From: CAIXSE01 sp035686425
GTDB taxonomy: Bacteria > Actinomycetota > Thermoleophilia > UBA2241
Direction: 5' to 3'
Assembly (NCBI GenBank): GCA_035686425.1
Contig: DASRZL010000126.1
Coordinates: 1 to 64,000 of the forward strand
DNA: 64,000 bases
In this document: piece by piece, positions 44,040-51,826 of the stretch
How positions within the stretch are numbered: the stretch's first letter is position 1
Layout: every line of letters begins with the position of its first letter
Translations under genes and position numbers: made by a program
Notes under the pieces: model-generated
Seen by the model: only the letters and a program-made list of their open reading frames with translations
The model's database searches: none
What the model was told of the DNA's origin: nothing

Positions 44040-44846
44040 ATGGGACAGTTCATCCTGCCGAAGGACATTCCACTCGACCGCTATCCCAAGCCCGAGGTCT
44101 TCCTCGAGGAGGGCAAACGGATCACGGAAGCAGCGCAGAAGCAGGGCATCATCATGCGCGTCATGGGCCCGCTTGCGCTGCACTACTACTTCCCGGACCA
44201 GGTCGACCTGTACGCCAAGCTCGAGCGTCTGGGCGACCGCTACTTCACCGACATCGACTACGCCGTCTACGGCAAGGGCCGCAAGGGCATGGCCAAGCTG
44301 ATGGAGTCGCTCGGCTACGAGAACGATCTCCAGACCATGGCCATGACCGGGCAGACCCGCCAGATCTACTTCGGCGGCAAGGTCCCCATGATCGATATCT
44401 TCTTCGACAAGCTCGACTACTGCCACGAGATCGATTACGCGGGGCGCCTCGAGCTCGATCCCTGGAGTGTCTCGCTCGCCGACATCCTGCTGCAGAAGCT
44501 GCAGATCTGGGAGATCAACGACAAGGACCTCAAGGACATCGAGTACCTGTTCACCGTCGCCGACTTCGGCGAGGACGACACCAGGAAGGTCAACGTCGGC
44601 TACATCTCCAGGCGTTTCGCCGACGACTGGGGCTTCTGGTACACCGCGACCACCAACCTCGACCGCGTCAAGGACCACGTCGACGGCGTGGACGCCCTGA
44701 GCCCCGACCAGAAGGCCAAGATCAAGCAGGTGGCCGACGACGTCAGGGCGCGGATCGACCAGGAGCCCAAGACGCGCAAGTGGGAGAAGCGCGCCAAGAA
44801 GGGCACCAAGAAGATCTGGTACAACACCGGTTTCTCCGACTGGTGA
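44040..44846 (+). CDS. Nucleotidyltransferase-like protein of unknown function
   Basis: A 268-residue protein. Residues about 35-130 look like a Pol-beta-type nucleotidyltransferase core of the kind seen in AbiEii-like proteins: VMGPLALHYYFP, then RYFTDIDYAVYGKGRKGM with the paired acidic residues, and PMIDIFFDKLDY. The C-terminal 60 residues are lysine-rich and end GFSDW. A toxin-type role is possible, but no antitoxin is visible, so a paired function with the upstream phosphoesterase is the better guess. A bidirectional terminator follows. Confidence 0.6.
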   Translation: MGQFILPKDIPLDRYPKPEVFLEEGKRITEAAQKQGIIMRVMGPLALHYYFPDQVDLYAKLERLGDRYFTDIDYAVYGKGRKGMAKLMESLGYENDLQTMAMTGQTRQIYFGGKVPMIDIFFDKLDYCHEIDYAGRLELDPWSVSLADILLQKLQIWEINDKDLKDIEYLFTVADFGEDDTRKVNVGYISRRFADDWGFWYTATTNLDRVKDHVDGVDALSPDQKAKIKQVADDVRARIDQEPKTRKWEKRAKKGTKKIWYNTGFSDW

Positions 44847-44894
44847 TCCCGGGCCGGCCCGCCTTCGGCGGCGGCAGCCGGACGGTGTGACGAC

Positions 44895-44931
44895 AAGAGG
44901 GCCGGGGCGCCAACGGCGCCCCGGCCCTCTT
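44895..44931. terminator. 17-bp bidirectional terminator
   Basis: Arms 44895-44911 and 44915-44931 pair perfectly around AAC, with AAGAG/CTCTT at the base. It lies between convergent genes and is able to stop both. Confidence 0.8.
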
Positions 44932-44973
44932 CGCGCTGCCGGCAGCCACCCCCCTGCCGCGGCCGGCGCGCCG

Positions 44974-46365
44974 TCAGTGCGCGATGAGCGCGCCCTTCTC
45001 GATCAGCACGCGCACATCGGCGAGCGTGGCCTCGAGGCGCTCCAGCACCTGGTCCATCTGTTCGTACGTGATGATCGCCGGCGGCTGCATGCGCAGGGTC
45101 AGGGAGTTGAAGAGCGTGCCGCCGATGAGCACGGCGCGGCTGAAGAGCCCCTGGCTCACGGCGTAGCCGATGTCGGAGTCCCTGAACTGCATGCCGATGA
45201 TCACGCCGACGCCTCGGACCTCCTCGAAGAGGTCCGGGTAGCGGCCGGCGAGCTCGGTGAGCTTGCCCTTGAGGTAGGCGCCCTTCTCCGCCGCCTGACC
45301 CGGGATGTCCTCCTCCAGCGTGGCGTGCAGAGCGCCGATCGCCGCTGCCGTGGCCATCGGGTTGCCGCCGAACGTCGTCGTGTGGATGTACGGGTTGTCG
45401 TACATGGTCGAGAAGACGTCCTCGGTGGCGATGAAGTTGCCGATCGGGATGACCGCGCCGCCGAGGGCCTTGCCCATGGTCATGATGTCCGGGGCCACTC
45501 CCGAGTGTTCCATCCCCCAGAGCTTGCCCGTGCGGCCCATTCCGGTCTGCACCTCGTCGGCGATGAGCAGAATGCCCCACTTGTCGCAGATCTCGCGGAC
45601 CTTGGGGAAGTAGTCGGCCGGTGGGATGATCGCGCCGGCCTCGCCCTGCACGGGCTCCGCGATGAATGCGGCGATGTCAAGGCCTACCGCGTCGCAGATG
45701 CCGAGCTGTTTGTCGAGGGCGTCGGCGTCGCCGTAGGGCACGAAGCGCACGCCCGACATGAGCGGATTGAAGGGCTCGCGGAACTCGCCCTTGCCGCTGA
45801 CGCTGAGGGAGCCGAAGGATTTGCCGTGAAAGCCGCGCGTCGTGGAGATGATACCGAGCGTGTGGTTGGGCTTCTTGCGTCGCGCCCACAGCTTGGCGAT
45901 CTTCATGGCGCCCTCGTTGGCCTCGGTGCCGGAGTTGCAGAAGAAGGAGTACCGCAGGTCGCCGGGCGTGACCATGGCGAGCAGGTGGCTGAGATAGCCG
46001 CGCATCGGGTCCAGGAGCTCCTGCGAGTGCAGCGCCTGATGCTCGAGCTGGTCACGGACGGCCTTGACCACAGTGGGGTGCCGGTGCCCGAGCATGTAGA
46101 TGCCGAAGCCGCCGAGGCAGTCGATGTACTCCTTGCCGTGGATGTCGTAGAAGACCGAGCCCTCGTCGCGCCACTCGACCGACGTGTAGTCCGTCGAGAC
46201 GGACTTGCGATACTCGAGGATGCCGGGGTTGACGTAGCGGTCGAAGTTCGTCACGCAATCGGTCACGACCGCCTGCTGTTCGTCGGCGCTGAGCACGGAT
46301 TTCGACATCAGGTCCAGCGCCTTGCGCGATTCTCGCAATACCTCTTGCCTCGCTGCGTCCTGCAT
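44974..46365 (-). CDS. Class III aminotransferase, putrescine aminotransferase type
   Basis: A 463-residue PLP enzyme with the putrescine/ornithine aminotransferase layout: an N-terminal extension (MQDAARQEVLRE), GGFGIYMLGHRHP, FFCNSGTEANEGAMK, the IADEVQTGMGRTG cofactor aspartate and the PLP lysine in MTMGKALGG. Predicted reaction: putrescine plus 2-oxoglutarate to 4-aminobutanal and glutamate; ornithine or another diamine is possible. The ATG at 46365 is chosen with GGGGGA upstream. It belongs functionally with the two APC permeases and the Lrp regulator. Confidence 0.85.
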   Translation of the reverse strand: MQDAARQEVLRESRKALDLMSKSVLSADEQQAVVTDCVTNFDRYVNPGILEYRKSVSTDYTSVEWRDEGSVFYDIHGKEYIDCLGGFGIYMLGHRHPTVVKAVRDQLEHQALHSQELLDPMRGYLSHLLAMVTPGDLRYSFFCNSGTEANEGAMKIAKLWARRKKPNHTLGIISTTRGFHGKSFGSLSVSGKGEFREPFNPLMSGVRFVPYGDADALDKQLGICDAVGLDIAAFIAEPVQGEAGAIIPPADYFPKVREICDKWGILLIADEVQTGMGRTGKLWGMEHSGVAPDIMTMGKALGGAVIPIGNFIATEDVFSTMYDNPYIHTTTFGGNPMATAAAIGALHATLEEDIPGQAAEKGAYLKGKLTELAGRYPDLFEEVRGVGVIIGMQFRDSDIGYAVSQGLFSRAVLIGGTLFNSLTLRMQPPAIITYEQMDQVLERLEATLADVRVLIEKGALIAH

Positions 46366-46420
46366 TCGTTCCCCCTGTGTCAGAAGCGATGACCGCAGAA
46401 TCACTTGATTTGCAGTATAG

Positions 46421-46438
46421 TTCGGACAACCGACCGAA
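46421..46438 (-). promoter_or_regulatory. TTCGG-N8-CCGAA operator upstream of the aminotransferase
   Basis: TTCGG (46421-46425) and CCGAA (46434-46438) are spaced by 8 bp, the same architecture as at 40541-40558 before the Lrp/AsnC gene. On the minus strand TATACT lies immediately downstream, a likely -10 box, so binding would affect transcription. Confidence 0.6.
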
Positions 46439-46526
46439 CCAGGACTCCAATCTATCCCGATAGGCTCGGCGGTGCAACGGTCATCTGTCCGCCGACCGCC
46501 GCAATCGACTTCCCTCGTAGTGGGGG

Positions 46527-46670
46527 GTGAAGCACGGTACGCTGGACCAGCCGGTGGACCGCATGGTCGAAGTCACGTGGGCCGAGGTGCGTCATCGGCT
46601 GCTGCAGGGCGGGGAGCTCGCGTGGGACGCGCTCGACGGGAAGGAAAGGGTCAAATGGCTGATGGAGTGA
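46527..46670 (+). CDS. Small ORF of 47 codons overlapping the PqqD-like gene
   Basis: A GTG-initiated ORF preceded by a G-rich stretch and with coding-like third positions (about 87 percent G or C). It encodes a charged amphipathic peptide (for example VTWAEVRHRLLQGGEL, ending KERVKWLME). It overlaps the start of the PqqD-like gene by 16 bases, consistent with translational coupling. As the first gene before a PqqD-type recognition protein and an ABC exporter it could be a precursor peptide, but it has no obvious leader/core boundary. I do not recognise it. Confidence 0.4.
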   Translation: MKHGTLDQPVDRMVEVTWAEVRHRLLQGGELAWDALDGKERVKWLME

Positions 46671-46954
46671 GAGGCGACGCCGCGTACACGCCGTCGGAGG
46701 CGGTCGTGGCCCGCGAGATCGAGGGCGAGATCGTCATCGTGCCGCTGACGGCGGGGATCGGCGATCTCGAGGACGAGTTGTACTCGTTGAACGAGACCGG
46801 CAAGGACGTATGGCGGCTGCTCGATGGGCGCACGGTGGATGAGGTCGTCGAAGCTCTGACGGCAGAGTACGACGCCTCGCGCGAAGAGATCGACCGCGAC
46901 GTCTGCGGGCTGCTCGAGGAGTTGCTGCGCCGCGACATCGTGCGCGCGGCCTGA
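46655..46954 (+). CDS. PqqD-family peptide-recognition protein
   Basis: A 99-residue PqqD-like protein: three beta strands (EIVIVPLTAGIGDLEDELYSL) and a C-terminal helical bundle (VVEALTAEYDASREEIDRDV, GLLEELLRRDIV). PqqD proteins bind leader peptides for RiPP maturation. No radical SAM or asparagine-synthase-type gene is adjacent, but an ABC exporter is. ATG 46655 follows AAGGAAAGG. Confidence 0.8.
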   Translation: MADGVRGDAAYTPSEAVVAREIEGEIVIVPLTAGIGDLEDELYSLNETGKDVWRLLDGRTVDEVVEALTAEYDASREEIDRDVCGLLEELLRRDIVRAA

Positions 46955-47007
46955 CGGCCTCGGGCGAAGGGCGGTCGGGACTGACTGAAGAGGCCCCCAG
47001 GATCGGC

Positions 47008-48804
47008 GTGCACAGCGTCCTGCACCTGGGGCGCACCCTGCGCCTCGTGTGGCGCATCGCGCCCGGGTGGACCGTCGCGACGATCGCGCTCGCAGTCGTC
47101 CAGGGCGTCCTGCCGCTCGCCGGCCTCTACATGATCCAGCTCATCGTGAACGCGGTGAGCGATGGCCTCAATGCGGTCGACAAGAGCGCCGCCTTCAGGG
47201 AGGTCGCGTGGCTGATCGTGATCGCCGGGGTGATCGGTCTGGCGTCGGCGCTGGCGCGTTCCATCTCGACGCTGGTCAGCGAGGCGCAGGGCCAGGTCGT
47301 CACCGACCATATGTCGGACCTCATCCACTCGCAGTCGATGGCCGTCGACCTCGAGTACTACGAGAACTCGAAGTACTACGACGTCTTGCATCGGGCACAG
47401 CAGGAGGCGCCCTACCGGCCGACCAAGATCGTCAACGATCTCGTCATGGTGGGCCAGAGCAGCATCACGCTTGTCGGCGTGATCGGCATCCTGTTCTCGA
47501 TCCACTGGAGCGTCGGGTTGATCATCGTGGCCGCCGCCCTGCCCAGCGCCTACGTGCGGCTGCGCTACTCGCAGCGCCTGTATCGTTGGGAGACCGATCG
47601 CACGGACTCCGATCGCCGCTCGTGGTACCTGCACTGGTTGCTCACGGACGGCAGCTACGCCAAGGAGATCCGCCTCTTCGACCTGGGCGAGACCTTTCGT
47701 GGCTGGTTCAAGGAACTGCGCGGCGTGCTCCGCGGCGAGCGCCTGCGCATCACGGCGCGGCGCTCGCTCGCGGATCTCGCCAGCCAGACCGTGGCCACTC
47801 TGGCCGTGTTCGGCACCTTCGCCTACATCGCCTGGCGCACCCTGCAGGGCAGCATCACCATCGGCGCCATGATGATGTACTACACGGCCTTCAACACCGG
47901 CCTGAGTGCATTGCAGAGCGTGCTCGGTGGGGTCGCGGGGTTGTACGAGGACAACCTCTTCCTGACCTACTACCATGAGTTCATGGCCCTGGGACCCAAG
48001 GTCGTGGACCCGGCGGCGCCGCGCCCGGTGCCGAAGCCGATGCGGGAGGGGGTCGTCTTCGAGGGCGTGAACTTCAACTACCCGGACACCGAGCGGACGG
48101 CTCTCGCCGACGTCGACCTGCACATCAGGCCCGGCGAGGTGACCGCGCTCGTGGGCGCCAACGGCTCGGGCAAGACGACCATCGTCAAGCTCCTCTGCCG
48201 CCTCTACGATCCGCAAAGCGGCCGAGTGACTCTCGACGGTGTGGACCTGCGCGACCTGCCCGTGTCCGACCTGCGACGCGGCATCAGCGTGATCTTCCAG
48301 GACTTCGCCAAGTACCAGCTCACGGCGCGCCAGAACATCTGGATCGGCAACGTCGCGCGGCCGCAGGACGATCCGGCGATCGAGGAGGCCGCGCGCGCCG
48401 CCGGCGCCGACGCCGTGATCGCCGAACTCGGCCGCGGCTACAACTCGATGCTGGGCAAGTGGTTCGAGGACGGTGAAGAGCTGAGCATCGGCGAGTGGCA
48501 GAGGGTGGCACTGGCGCGCGCCTTCGTGCGCGACGCGGAGATCCTCGTCTTCGACGAGCCGACGAGCGCTCTCGATCCGGTGAGCGAGTGGCAGGCGTTC
48601 GAGCACATCCGCGCCCTCTCGAAGGGCCGCGCCGTGGTGCTCATCAGTCATCGCTTCTCGACGGTGCGCAACGCCGACCGCATCCACATCCTCGAGCAAG
48701 GGCGCATCGTCGAGAGCGGCGCGCACGCGGAGCTGATGCGGCTCGACGGGCGCTACGCGCGCATGTACGAAGTGCAGGCGCGCGCCTACCAGAACGAGGA
48801 CTGA
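47008..48804 (+). CDS. ABC exporter half-transporter
   Basis: A 598-residue protein with an N-terminal six-helix export domain and a C-terminal ATPase: Walker A GANGSGKTT, Q-loop IFQDF, signature ELSIGEWQR (LSxGE variant) and Walker B ILVFDEPTSALDP, with the H-loop SHRFS. This type is common in peptide and RiPP clusters and for lipid or drug export. There is no N-terminal C39 peptidase domain. It follows the PqqD-like gene by 53 bp; the GTG at 47008 is preceded by AGGA. Confidence 0.88.
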   Translation: MHSVLHLGRTLRLVWRIAPGWTVATIALAVVQGVLPLAGLYMIQLIVNAVSDGLNAVDKSAAFREVAWLIVIAGVIGLASALARSISTLVSEAQGQVVTDHMSDLIHSQSMAVDLEYYENSKYYDVLHRAQQEAPYRPTKIVNDLVMVGQSSITLVGVIGILFSIHWSVGLIIVAAALPSAYVRLRYSQRLYRWETDRTDSDRRSWYLHWLLTDGSYAKEIRLFDLGETFRGWFKELRGVLRGERLRITARRSLADLASQTVATLAVFGTFAYIAWRTLQGSITIGAMMMYYTAFNTGLSALQSVLGGVAGLYEDNLFLTYYHEFMALGPKVVDPAAPRPVPKPMREGVVFEGVNFNYPDTERTALADVDLHIRPGEVTALVGANGSGKTTIVKLLCRLYDPQSGRVTLDGVDLRDLPVSDLRRGISVIFQDFAKYQLTARQNIWIGNVARPQDDPAIEEAARAAGADAVIAELGRGYNSMLGKWFEDGEELSIGEWQRVALARAFVRDAEILVFDEPTSALDPVSEWQAFEHIRALSKGRAVVLISHRFSTVRNADRIHILEQGRIVESGAHAELMRLDGRYARMYEVQARAYQNED

Positions 48805-48914
48805 CCGCCTCGCGCTGTCGCGCGAGCGCACGCCGCTACCTGCCTCGGCGAGGTCCTCGGTCCGCCGGCGGGGCGCCATCGCGGGGATGGTAGGGTGTGG
48901 CGCACGAGGGGAGC

Positions 48915-49529
48915 ATGATCGGCACCGACAGACTGACAGAGGATCCGACCGCCCAGCTGTCGCCGACGGCGCAGAAGCTGGTTGCCGCCGCGCGCCGTCT
49001 GCTCGCGCGCGGCGGGTACGAGGCGCTCACCGTCGAGGCCGTCGCCGCGGAGGCCGGGGCCTACCGAGATTCCGTCAGGTACTACTTCGGCAGCAAGGCG
49101 GCCTTCATCGCCGCCGTGGTCGATTCCCTGAGTCACGACCAGAGCCTGAGCGCGGTGGTGGAGACGCAGGCGGCGAGGGGCGGCGACGAACGCGTCCGCG
49201 GGCTCGTCGCCGGCGATCGCCGCCTCGTGGACGATCGCGCCGCCTTCCGCGACTTCTTCGCCATCCTCCCGCACGTCGTCCTTGACGACGAGCTGCGCGA
49301 ACGGGTCGCGGCTCTCTACGAGTGGTACCGCGACCTCTACGTGGAGGGCCTCGGCGATGCGACCACCGCTGGGGAAGAGCGGCTGCGCCGCTTCGCCTCA
49401 CTCATGGTCGCCATGACGGACGGCCTCGCCGTCCAGAAGCTGCTCGACCCCGACGGGGTCGACCTCGGACCGCTCTTCGAGCTGTGGGAGAGCATGCTCC
49501 GCAAGGCGCTGCTCTCCACCGCCGACTGA
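48915..49529 (+). CDS. TetR-family transcriptional regulator
   Basis: About 204 residues. The N-terminal helix-turn-helix is clear (RRLLARGGYEALTVEAVAAEAGAYRDSVRYYFGSKAAF, read in two halves) and a ligand-binding C-terminal domain follows. It lies directly downstream of the ABC exporter in the same orientation and is a probable regulator of it. The start may be the ATG at 48915 (GAGGGG just upstream) or a GTG at 48897. A 9-bp hairpin follows the stop. Confidence 0.82.
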   Translation: MIGTDRLTEDPTAQLSPTAQKLVAAARRLLARGGYEALTVEAVAAEAGAYRDSVRYYFGSKAAFIAAVVDSLSHDQSLSAVVETQAARGGDERVRGLVAGDRRLVDDRAAFRDFFAILPHVVLDDELRERVAALYEWYRDLYVEGLGDATTAGEERLRRFASLMVAMTDGLAVQKLLDPDGVDLGPLFELWESMLRKALLSTAD

Positions 49530-49543
49530 GGCGGCTGCGCGGG

Positions 49544-49567
49544 CCGTCCCTGATCGCCCAGGGACGG
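49544..49567 (+). terminator. Hairpin terminator after the TetR gene
   Basis: CCGTCCCTG (49544-49552) pairs with CAGGGACGG (49559-49567) around a 6-nt loop. Confidence 0.55.
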
Positions 49568-49708
49568 TGGTCGTCTCCCCGCGGCCGTCTCCGGCTCATT
49601 TACAGGCCCCAGACCGTGTTGTACGCTCGCGACGTGCTTGCGGTACCGCATGGGGGGTCCCGCCGGCCGCGAGGCCAGCACACGGCTTCTTCGTAGGAGG
49701 GAAGGGTC

Positions 49709-49912
49709 TTGGCGCAGGGGAGCGTGAAGTGGTTCAGCAACGAGAAGGGGTATGGCTTCATCGAGCGGGAAGATGGTGACGACCTGTTCGTGCACTACTC
49801 CGAGATCACCATGGACGGCTACAAGACGCTCGTCCAGGGCCAGCACGTCGAGTTCGAGGTCACCGAGGGCGACAAGGGCCTGCAGGCCTCTACGGTGAGG
49901 CCGGTCGCCTAG
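49709..49912 (+). CDS. Cold-shock protein
   Basis: A 67-residue single OB-fold protein with both RNA-binding motifs: KWFSNEKGYGFIE (RNP1) and DLFVHYS (RNP2). It binds single-stranded nucleic acid and acts as an RNA chaperone. TTG 49709 follows AGGAGGGAAGG. It ends in TAG, one of only three in the window; reading through would add about 27 residues through the terminator region, so a true stop is most likely. Confidence 0.95.
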   Translation: MAQGSVKWFSNEKGYGFIEREDGDDLFVHYSEITMDGYKTLVQGQHVEFEVTEGDKGLQASTVRPVA

Positions 49913-49929
49913 TCCAGGAGAGCGCGCAG

Positions 49930-49972
49930 GGGGGTCCCGCCGGAGGCTTTGCCGGCGGGGCCCCCTTTTCTT
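49930..49972 (+). terminator. Rho-independent terminator of the cold-shock gene
   Basis: A 14-bp stem with one G-T pair (49930-49943 with 49952-49965) is followed by TTTTCTT. Confidence 0.9.
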
Positions 49973-50040
49973 GTAGGGCTTCTGAGGCTGGAGTAGGATA
50001 GCCGTCCCGCTTCGGCGGCCCGCAGCAGGAGGAGCGCGAC

Positions 50041-50322
50041 ATGATCTCCGAAGACGACGTCCGCTACGTCGCGAAACTCGCCCGTCTCCGCATCGAACAG
50101 GATGAGGCGGCGCGCATGACCGGCGAGCTGGCCAGGATCCTCGCTCATATCGACAAGATGAGCGAGCTCGAGCTGGCCGACGTGCCGCCGACCGCGCACG
50201 TCCTCGACGTCGTGAACGTCACGCGCGCCGACCGCGAGCGTCCGAGCCTTCCGCGTGACGAGGCGCTCCGCAATGCCCCCGCCGTCGCCGACGAGTGCTT
50301 CCGCGTGCCGAGGATGGGCTGA
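50041..50322 (+). CDS. gatC: Asp/Glu-tRNA amidotransferase subunit C
   Basis: A 93-residue GatC, starting MISEDDVRYVAKLARLRI and ending in the conserved LRNAPAVADECFRVPRMG. It is the small stabilising subunit that wraps GatA and GatB. First gene of a compact gatCAB operon; the gatA start is one base after its stop. Through this complex, misacylated Glu-tRNA-Gln and/or Asp-tRNA-Asn are converted to the correct forms. Confidence 0.95.
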   Translation: MISEDDVRYVAKLARLRIEQDEAARMTGELARILAHIDKMSELELADVPPTAHVLDVVNVTRADRERPSLPRDEALRNAPAVADECFRVPRMG

Positions 50323-50323
50323 C

Positions 50324-51826
50324 GTGACGGCGCTGGATCCACTGCGTCTCACGGCGCGCGACGCCAAGCGGCTGCTTGTGGACGGGGAGATCTCCTCCGC
50401 CGAACTCGCCAAGGTCTACCTCGATCAGATCGGTGCGGTCGAGTCCAGGGTGCGCGCCTACATCCTCGTGACCGCGGACAACGCCGCCAAGTACTCGACG
50501 AAGGTCGACCGGGAGATGCAGGCGATGCGCGGTCCGCTCGCGGGTCTTCCCATCGCCGTCAAGGACAACATGGTCACCGAGGGCGTCACCACCACCTGCG
50601 CCTCGAAGATCCTGCGCAACTACCAACCGGTCTACACGGCCACGGCGGTGCGCCAGGTGTGGGAGGACCACGTGGTCATGCTGGGCAAGACCAACCTCGA
50701 CGAGTTCGCCATGGGCTCGAGCACCGAGAACTCGTCGTACCAGGTCACGGCCAATCCCTGGGACCTCTCCACCGTGCCGGGCGGCAGCAGCGGCGGCTCT
50801 GCCGCCGCCGTGGCCGCCGGTGAGACTCTGTGGGCGCTGGGCAGCGACACAGGCGGCTCCATCCGTCAGCCGGCCGCCCTGTGCGGCATCGTCGGCATGA
50901 AGCCTACCTACGGCGCCGTGAGCCGCTACGGGCTCATCGCCTTCGCCAGCTCGCTCGACCAGATCGGGCCGCTCACACGCTCCGTCTACGATTGCGCGCT
51001 GCTGCTTCAGCACATCGCCGGGCGCGACCTGCGGGACTCGACCAGCGTCGAACTGCCCGAGCCGGTCGCGCTGCCGACGGCAGAGCGGCTCGACGGGCTG
51101 CGCGTCGGCGTGCCGTCCGAGTACCTGGCCGCCGGCATCGAGCCCGGAGTGCGGGCACGCTTCGACGAGACGCTCGCGCGCGTCGAGGAGCTTGGCGGCG
51201 CGTGCGTCGAGATCAGCCTGCCACACACGGAGTACGCCCTGCCGGCGTACTACATCATCGCCCCGGCCGAGGCGAGCGCGAACCTCGCCCGCTTCGACGG
51301 CGTCCGCTACGGCTACCGCTGCGCCGACCCGGTCGACTTGCGCGATCTCTACGAACGTACTCGCGGGGAGGGGTTCGGCCCGGAGGTCAAGCGCCGCATC
51401 ATGATCGGCACGTACGCGCTGTCGGCCGGCTACTACGACGCCTACTACGGGCGCGCCCAGAAGGTGCGCACCATGGTGCGCCGCGACTTCGACCGCGCCT
51501 TCGGCGACGTCGACCTGATCGCCTCGCCGACGTCGCCGACCGTCGCCTTCAAGGCCGGCTCGCGCACCGCCGACCCGCTCGCCATGTACGTCAGTGACAT
51601 CTGCACGATCCCGGTGAACCTCGCCGGCCTGCCTGCGATCAGCATCCCCTGCGGTCTCAGCGACGGTCTGCCGGTGGGCTTCCAGCTCATCGGACCGGCC
51701 TTCAGCGAGAACCGCATCCTTTCGGCTGCGCACGCGCTCGAGGGCACGATCGGCTTCGACACGGCGCCGGCCTTCCGCGACTCCGGCGCCGGTGATCTGG
51801 GCGTCGGCGAGGAGGCAGCGCAGTGA
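50324..51826 (+). CDS. gatA: Asp/Glu-tRNA amidotransferase subunit A
   Basis: A 500-residue amidase-signature enzyme that releases ammonia from glutamine for tRNA amidation. The catalytic triad segments are present: the Lys in AVKDNM, the Ser pair in GGSSGGSAAAVAAG and the GSDTGGSIRQPA loop. GTG 50324 is used. The gene overlaps gatB by GTGA. Confidence 0.95.
   Translation: MTALDPLRLTARDAKRLLVDGEISSAELAKVYLDQIGAVESRVRAYILVTADNAAKYSTKVDREMQAMRGPLAGLPIAVKDNMVTEGVTTTCASKILRNYQPVYTATAVRQVWEDHVVMLGKTNLDEFAMGSSTENSSYQVTANPWDLSTVPGGSSGGSAAAVAAGETLWALGSDTGGSIRQPAALCGIVGMKPTYGAVSRYGLIAFASSLDQIGPLTRSVYDCALLLQHIAGRDLRDSTSVELPEPVALPTAERLDGLRVGVPSEYLAAGIEPGVRARFDETLARVEELGGACVEISLPHTEYALPAYYIIAPAEASANLARFDGVRYGYRCADPVDLRDLYERTRGEGFGPEVKRRIMIGTYALSAGYYDAYYGRAQKVRTMVRRDFDRAFGDVDLIASPTSPTVAFKAGSRTADPLAMYVSDICTIPVNLAGLPAISIPCGLSDGLPVGFQLIGPAFSENRILSAAHALEGTIGFDTAPAFRDSGAGDLGVGEEAAQ

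Noticed and set aside
44040..44846. AbiE-type toxin
   Set aside because: Only the nucleotidyltransferase-like core is suggestive; no AbiEi-type antitoxin regulator is next to it and the upstream partner is a phosphoesterase.
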